The translations under genes and the position numbers were made by a program. A DNA stretch of 64,000 bases from Deltaproteobacteria bacterium. GTDB lineage: Bacteria; UBA10199; JACPAL01; JAHFST01. The notes under the pieces were generated by a model. That model searched no databases, had not been told where the DNA came from, and saw nothing but the letters and a program-made list of their open reading frames with translations. Positions 59,518 through 64,000 of this stretch are shown here, one piece after another; position 1 is the first letter of the stretch; every line of letters begins with the position of its first letter. The stretch spans positions 100,477 to 164,476 of the forward strand of contig JAHFST010000006.1 of the NCBI GenBank assembly GCA_023265625.1, given 5' to 3'.

Positions 59518-59545
59518 GTAGGGGTTCAAAATTTTGAACCCCTAC
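59518..59545. repeat. Perfect palindrome, GTAGGGG family, intergenic
   Basis: A 28-bp palindrome with half GTAGGGGTTCAAAA. It is identical to the element at 30920-30947 that carries two stop codons, but here it is purely intergenic, between divergent phosphatase-type and ferredoxin genes. Confidence 0.9.
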
Positions 59546-59590
59546 TTTGCCTTGACAGGCTTTATCAATCAATCATACTAGATGGTTCTT

Positions 59591-59944
59591 ATGAGCGAAA
59601 ATGTTGCCACTGAAACACCTGCTCCTACAGCCGTAAAACCTCCTGCGCCCGCCAAGCCCAAGTTGAAGGCCTTGGTCGAACGCGATTCGTGTGTGGGTTG
59701 TGAGTATTGCGTGCATTGGTGCCCGGTGCCGGAGTGTCTCCAGATGACCGGAGGCGAACAGGTGGAAGGAAGCCTCCCGCTCGTGCATGTCGCGATTGAG
59801 ATCTGTATCGGATGTAAACTCTGCGAACAAAATTGTCCCTACGATGCCATCCATGTCTATAAACTATCCCCTGAAGAGATCGAAAAGGCCCGGCCGCTGG
59901 ATGGAATTATCGATCAGACTTATGCTGCCGGTGGGCTTGATTAA
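59591..59944 (+). CDS. Ferredoxin-type protein with two [4Fe-4S] motifs
   Basis: A 117-residue protein. A Pro/Ala-rich N-terminal extension (about 1-28) precedes C34xxC37xxC40xxxC44P (CVGCEYCVHWCP) and C72xxC75xxC78xxxC82P (CIGCKLCEQNCP), the classical pair of cluster-binding motifs. An additional C49 follows the first. It should carry electrons in the cytoplasm; its partners are not adjacent. An in-frame ATG at 59582 is also possible; 59591 is used. Codon use is like the neighbours. Confidence 0.92.
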   Translation: MSENVATETPAPTAVKPPAPAKPKLKALVERDSCVGCEYCVHWCPVPECLQMTGGEQVEGSLPLVHVAIEICIGCKLCEQNCPYDAIHVYKLSPEEIEKARPLDGIIDQTYAAGGLD

Positions 59945-60025
59945 CGATTCTGAACCCCCTAACCCGTAGTCATTTTAAGCAAATTTCCCCGCAACTTTAC
60001 TCCCTCCTGAGCCGATAACCCCCTC

Positions 60026-63000
60026 ATGGCCCTTTGGACCCCTCCTATCAGTGATCCGCACAGGTTGCCGTTGGTCCACACCAACGTGGGGTGGCACTCC
60101 TTGGCCTATCCCTTCGGTCAAGAGGCCGAGCGGGCCATTGATCAATTTCTGAAAGACCCCCTGAACGGTGTGCAGCTCAACGACCTAGGAGCGACAGCGG
60201 TGGTTCGGAGGCAAGAGGCCGCGTCCAGTTTGTTGCTGGATCGTTTCACGATCAAGCAACCGGTCCCGCTCCATGATTTTCAAGCGGCGGCGGAGGATGC
60301 CTACCTGACTGCCCGACGTCATGGTCGTGATCGCGGCCTGATCGTGATCCCGACGGGGGGAGGGAAGACCACCACCTTTACTCACATTGTGGGACGAATT
60401 TTTCAGGAACAGCAGCAGTTGCAAAATGGATGGAGGGCTGCCTGTCAGGCCCGTTTGCTGAGCAGCACCGCCGCCTTTTTGGAAAAATGGCAGGCCCCGG
60501 CCAGGATCTTGGTGATCGTTCATACCGAAGAGATCCTGGATCAAAATGTTGCAGCCCTCGTTCAGGTGTTGGGTTCCGAAGCGCATGTGGGGAAGGTTCA
60601 GACGAGTCGTTTTCAGCAATGGGACCGCCCGGTGGTGGTGGTCAGTATCCAGACCTTGATTGCCATGGATCCACGGGAACGCCAGGAGTGGTTGCGGCAG
60701 TTTGGTCAGGTGGTCCTAGATGAAGCCCATCACTATGTGTTTGGTAACGACTGGTTTGTTCCTTTGATTGAAATGGGCTTCTTCGACAGCGAGGGAAATA
60801 TCACCTGGAACTGGCCGAAGGGGATGCTAGGGGTGACCGCCACGACCGATCGTTACACCGGTCTGCCGCTCCGTACCACCTTTGGTCCCGATGGGATCGT
60901 TTACAGTATTGACATGGCCCCCTTGATTGAGAAGCGGGTTTTGATTGAGCCCTATGGCATCGAGGTGCGTGTCAAAACCAGCAATGCTCATAACCCGATC
61001 CGCGCCCTGAAAGAACTTAGCCCTGAGGAGAAGGCCGATTTGGTCTTAGCCATTTTTAAAAATCGACTTTATCAGGAAGGTCGTTATCTCCGGACCCGTG
61101 TGTTTGTGGACAATACGGATGATCTCACGGCCATTGTGGAATGCCTCAATACCGCAAAGATCCAGGCAATAGGGGTTACCAAGGATCAGGTTTATGGGAC
61201 ATCGCTGGACCGCAAATCGGCCATGGAGGGTTATGGGAGCGGCCAATTCGATGCCCTGGTGACGATCAGGGTTGGGATGGAAGGGCACAATGATCCAGGG
61301 ACGGAGGCGGGAATTCTAGTCCTCTCCTCGGATTCACGAGGAGGCATCATCCAGCGGATCGGACGGCTCTTACGACAGGACCCACTCCATCCGGAGCGGC
61401 GAGTGGCGATCATCGTTGATTGTGGGCTTAATCTGGAACGCCATGATTTGGGGATTCCCGCACGCGAGGCCTACGATCTCGATGATGGGTCCTTGATCGT
61501 CAGGAGCTCGGAGAATGGCGGACTTACTCGGACTCCAGGGACCGGCTTGATCGATACCGTTGAGATCGAGGACAGGGGAGATTTGCTGAATGCCCGACCC
61601 TACCCCTACTTCGCCCAGGCGTTGCGGCAATTTTTGCCAACGCCAGAAGAGGTGGAGCGCTTAGCCTTTGCGATTGATTCAAACAGCGACCGACTCTTTC
61701 AATATTGGAACGGGCTTGCCCTGCCTGGTAGCCTGCAGGAGGTCGAAGCGCTGGCCCGCTTGATCCAAGACCCGTGGGGGATGATCGTCGACGCCTGGGC
61801 CTGGGAAAAGGTGCAGGAGCGCGAGCAGTCCTTTCCGCTCCGCGCCGATCTTTCGGAAGAAGAACGCTCCCTGGCTCAGTGGTTTCGTTTCGGGGTGTTT
61901 CGTTGGTTTGGCGGCTCGATGGAGATGGCGTTGGATACTAGCCAGCGGACGCTTACGGCGCTTTGGCATGATGGGTCTGTCCCACTGCACAACCAGCCGC
62001 GCATGCCTTTGACCCTTTTGTATGATCGTATTACGGAGATTGTGTCGGGACCGCGCCCCGATCTGAGGGAGATCATTTCCGCCCTGATTCCGGAGGTGAT
62101 CCGAGTGAAGTGGCAATGGCGGCAGGAGTCAACCACCCTGCCCATCGCTTGGGTCTGGTTGTTAGGCCTCGCCCGGGAGGCCTTTATCACACGCTTTCGA
62201 GGGGAACCCCTGATGAGCGGCCCTGAAGCTGTCGAGCAACAAGATCCGATCCGCTCCTTTGCCTACGACGAGACCGTCCCAGAAGGGAGCCGATCCATGC
62301 AGCCTCTCTGCGAGTCATTGCTTGTTCTACTGGCAGGCGATGATCCAGCCGCCCGCGAGCGGGTGAATCTGTTGTTGGATGAGGCGATCCGAGAAAGCCA
62401 AGAATTGCAGGGGCCGTTCCAAGAGGTCGCTCCCAAAATGGCTGTCTTTCATGCCTGGGCGCTTCAGGGGATGATCCGTCGGCAACGGGGATTCGTCCCA
62501 TCCAAAGATCAGGGGAAAAATATCCCTTATTACATGAGGGAGTTGATTTTGTCCTTTTATCGTGAAGGCCGTTTTCCTGAATCGATGGGGGTTAAAGGTC
62601 TTGCCACATTTTCCTCCCTTGTCCTGGAATTTTCCAGCGCCGGAAATTCTCAGTCCTTGGCAGAGGGGAGACAACGGCTGCAAGATGCCCTTGCGGAATC
62701 CTATGGTTGGGATCAACCCAGCGGTTTGTCTCCAGCCGTGGACTGGTTATTGACCCTATTCCGATTTGAGTCGATGCAGCGCTACCAAGGTAGCTGGCCA
62801 ACCACAGGCCCTGCCGGGTTGGGATCAAGATCCTGGATTCGGAGATTTCTGGAGCAAGGGGAAGAGATACCGATCCAAGAGTGCTTTGCAGAGTTATTGA
62901 GTGTCTTGAGCAACGGTGACCGGGTAAGGGAGCAGGAATGGAGCGAAGTGCTACGACTGGCGGCGGTGGCGCAAGCCACGGAAAAATATCGTCGTCAGCT

Positions 63001-63574
63001 GGGATTAGAGCAAGAACTTCCCCAGCTTGCGGCACCGATTCAGGGCTTGAGGTGGTGGTTGCAGCATCAACTCTTGGACCACCCGGAACGCAGCGTCTTG
63101 TTACAACCGAGTCACGTTGCTTTCCTGCAAGGGGGAAAAATTCCCCCCATGTTCTACGGCACTTACACGCGGTATCAATTTTATGAAGACATGTTGCAAG
63201 CGGCCGCCGGTGATGACCTTGCAGTGAGAGAAACGGGGAATTCACTGGTGCGAGGGGCGTTGAAGGAGTTGTTAGGGTGGACGGAAGATTATCGTCAGTC
63301 CCTTCCCGACGCCGTCGAGCGAGTCCTGGACCGTTGTTTGGACATCGTCTGCGATAAATACCGAGGTCTCGTGCCTGCCAATGCGGCTGATATCCCTCGG
63401 GGCAGCGCCTTGAGTAAGTTCATCGACTCAAGACAATGGCCCCAGTTTCGTGGAACCAATGAAAAAATGGCGGTGGAAAATTTTCAGGACTCCCTGCGGA
63501 ATTTTTTCGTGACCAACGGGGTCCCTGAGGCCGAGGCCGATCGTTTGATTGGGGAGGTTTCTGTTACGGCGTAG
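60026..63574 (+). CDS. SF2 DEAH-type helicase with large unknown C-terminal region
   Basis: A 1182-residue superfamily 2 helicase. Walker A is IPTGGGKTTTF (K114), DEAH box VLDEAHHYVFG (near 231-234), motif III-like GVTATTDRYTG near 268, and motif VI QRIGRLLRQ (near 442). The first helicase lobe begins near 80 and the helicase part ends near 470. Residues about 480-1182 (a further 700) have no visible motif; they are helical and Trp-rich. No nuclease or methylase domain is seen, and no partner gene is adjacent. Similar stand-alone helicases occur in defence islands, but a repair or transcription role is equally possible. Confidence 0.82.
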   Translation: MALWTPPISDPHRLPLVHTNVGWHSLAYPFGQEAERAIDQFLKDPLNGVQLNDLGATAVVRRQEAASSLLLDRFTIKQPVPLHDFQAAAEDAYLTARRHGRDRGLIVIPTGGGKTTTFTHIVGRIFQEQQQLQNGWRAACQARLLSSTAAFLEKWQAPARILVIVHTEEILDQNVAALVQVLGSEAHVGKVQTSRFQQWDRPVVVVSIQTLIAMDPRERQEWLRQFGQVVLDEAHHYVFGNDWFVPLIEMGFFDSEGNITWNWPKGMLGVTATTDRYTGLPLRTTFGPDGIVYSIDMAPLIEKRVLIEPYGIEVRVKTSNAHNPIRALKELSPEEKADLVLAIFKNRLYQEGRYLRTRVFVDNTDDLTAIVECLNTAKIQAIGVTKDQVYGTSLDRKSAMEGYGSGQFDALVTIRVGMEGHNDPGTEAGILVLSSDSRGGIIQRIGRLLRQDPLHPERRVAIIVDCGLNLERHDLGIPAREAYDLDDGSLIVRSSENGGLTRTPGTGLIDTVEIEDRGDLLNARPYPYFAQALRQFLPTPEEVERLAFAIDSNSDRLFQYWNGLALPGSLQEVEALARLIQDPWGMIVDAWAWEKVQEREQSFPLRADLSEEERSLAQWFRFGVFRWFGGSMEMALDTSQRTLTALWHDGSVPLHNQPRMPLTLLYDRITEIVSGPRPDLREIISALIPEVIRVKWQWRQESTTLPIAWVWLLGLAREAFITRFRGEPLMSGPEAVEQQDPIRSFAYDETVPEGSRSMQPLCESLLVLLAGDDPAARERVNLLLDEAIRESQELQGPFQEVAPKMAVFHAWALQGMIRRQRGFVPSKDQGKNIPYYMRELILSFYREGRFPESMGVKGLATFSSLVLEFSSAGNSQSLAEGRQRLQDALAESYGWDQPSGLSPAVDWLLTLFRFESMQRYQGSWPTTGPAGLGSRSWIRRFLEQGEEIPIQECFAELLSVLSNGDRVREQEWSEVLRLAAVAQATEKYRRQLGLEQELPQLAAPIQGLRWWLQHQLLDHPERSVLLQPSHVAFLQGGKIPPMFYGTYTRYQFYEDMLQAAAGDDLAVRETGNSLVRGALKELLGWTEDYRQSLPDAVERVLDRCLDIVCDKYRGLVPANAADIPRGSALSKFIDSRQWPQFRGTNEKMAVENFQDSLRNFFVTNGVPEAEADRLIGEVSVTA

Positions 63575-63640
63575 GGACCATGCCACCACAACGTAATTAA
63601 TTGCAACTTACCGTCAGAATGGGCATAATAACAGAAAACA

Positions 63641-63907
63641 ATGATTAATTCTCATTTCAAGGGCTCTTGGTTGTTGGGTATTCCCTCTTTTCTTTTTTTG
63701 ATCACCTTCGGTCTTGAGGCCTTTGCCTTGCCACGGTTTATAGTGGATCGTGGGGTGACCTGTTTCCTCCTGGCTCAGTTGAAGGGGTGTTGGGATACCG
63801 ACCCGGCCAATGATCCTGCCGTTGCCGGGAAGGTTTGTTACAAGGATAAGAAGATTGGGAAAGTCCTTACGGTAAAAGACACTAGTGTCCCAACGTTAGT
63901 TGAATAA
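63641..63907 (+). CDS. Small exported protein, unknown function
   Basis: An 88-residue protein with an N-terminal signal peptide (WLLGIPSFLFLITFGLEAFA; cleavage probably near residue 29). The mature 59 residues contain three Cys (CFLLAQLKGCWDTD and VCYKDKK) and basic residues. No family is recognised. The ATG at 63641 lies 66 bases after the helicase stop, so it could be in the same transcript. Confidence 0.6.
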   Translation: MINSHFKGSWLLGIPSFLFLITFGLEAFALPRFIVDRGVTCFLLAQLKGCWDTDPANDPAVAGKVCYKDKKIGKVLTVKDTSVPTLVE

Positions 63908-64000
63908 ATTCAGTTGGTTAGTAGACTCACCTTCAGACATTGTATAATCATCACCCGCCAAGGCCTGTAGAATGGGCATTTTCTCGAAGATGTTGACGCT
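63896..64000 (-). CDS. C-terminal end of a gene running in from the right edge (candidate)
   Basis: On the minus strand the frame is open from the window edge to a TAA at 63896-63898, giving 34 residues ending STNQLNLFN. Composition is protein-like, and the short overlap with the small exported gene is typical of convergent genes. Only the tail is visible, so the product cannot be named; chance is possible. Confidence 0.3.
   Translation of the reverse strand, partial: SVNIFEKMPILQALAGDDYTMSEGESTNQLNLFN

Noticed and set aside
1..64000. CRISPR arrays, tRNA and rRNA genes
   Set aside because: No regularly spaced direct repeats with unique spacers, no cloverleaf-like segment and no rRNA-like stretch was recognised by eye; a covariance-model scan would be the decisive test.

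Overview
The window reads as a chromosomal segment of an uncultured Gram-negative bacterium, probably deltaproteobacteria-like. A predicted outer-membrane barrel protein, a lipoprotein and exported proteins point to an outer membrane. Central metabolism sits among many toxin-antitoxin-like modules. The phylum is inference; no rRNA or marker gene settles it. No rRNA, tRNA or CRISPR array was recognised, and no gene-free stretch exceeds about 300 bases.

Layout. 1-10.9 kb: a truncated ABC-F ATPase, a DUF971 protein, an aldo/keto reductase, pterin dehydratase and DUF962 group, an AAA ATPase, a fused aconitase-family hydro-lyase, a nucleotidyltransferase pair, a flippase-like membrane protein, an RdgB-type pyrophosphatase and a second AAA ATPase. 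10.9-31 kb: a dispersed ethylmalonyl-CoA pathway set (ethylmalonyl-CoA mutase, mesaconyl-CoA hydratase, an acyl-CoA dehydrogenase, a malyl/methylmalyl-CoA lyase homologue, methylsuccinyl-CoA dehydrogenase, methylmalonyl-CoA epimerase) followed by two malic enzymes. PIN-toxin modules, a subtilase, a large thrombospondin-3/RCC1-type exported protein, a two-component system and a third AAA ATPase are interspersed. 31-41.9 kb: B12-dependent methionine synthase, another PIN module, a 2-oxoacid dehydrogenase operon (E1 alpha, E1 beta, E2), a barrel protein with a lipoprotein, and hisG. 41.9-50.9 kb: a HipA-like kinase/HTH module between direct repeats, then glyA, gcvP, an acyl-CoA synthetase and tryptophan dioxygenase. 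51-64 kb: a protein with four helix-turn-helix-like units, a RayT-type transposase, carbonic anhydrase, a GMC oxidoreductase/SDR operon, a ferredoxin, a 1182-residue SF2 helicase and small exported or unknown genes.

The metabolic genes fit together. The ethylmalonyl-CoA route would turn acetyl-CoA into glyoxylate, succinyl-CoA and then malate; the malic enzymes would give pyruvate; the E1/E2 genes oxidise a 2-oxoacid. GlyA, GcvP and MetH belong to one-carbon metabolism, and both MetH and the mutase need cobalamin. Crotonyl-CoA carboxylase/reductase, the pathway's defining enzyme, is not in the window.

The most unusual feature is a family of short palindromic repeats with ends GTAGGGGCG and CGCCCCTAC. 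At least thirteen copies occur. Some lie between genes, several supply the stop codons of adjacent genes, and five sit in frame inside four conserved genes (ABC-F, rdgB twice, mesaconyl-CoA hydratase, metH), where they add short Pro/Gly/Ala-rich peptides. A different repeat does the same in an acyl-CoA dehydrogenase. A REP-associated-type transposase at 52.3 kb borders one palindrome and shares a short end sequence with it.
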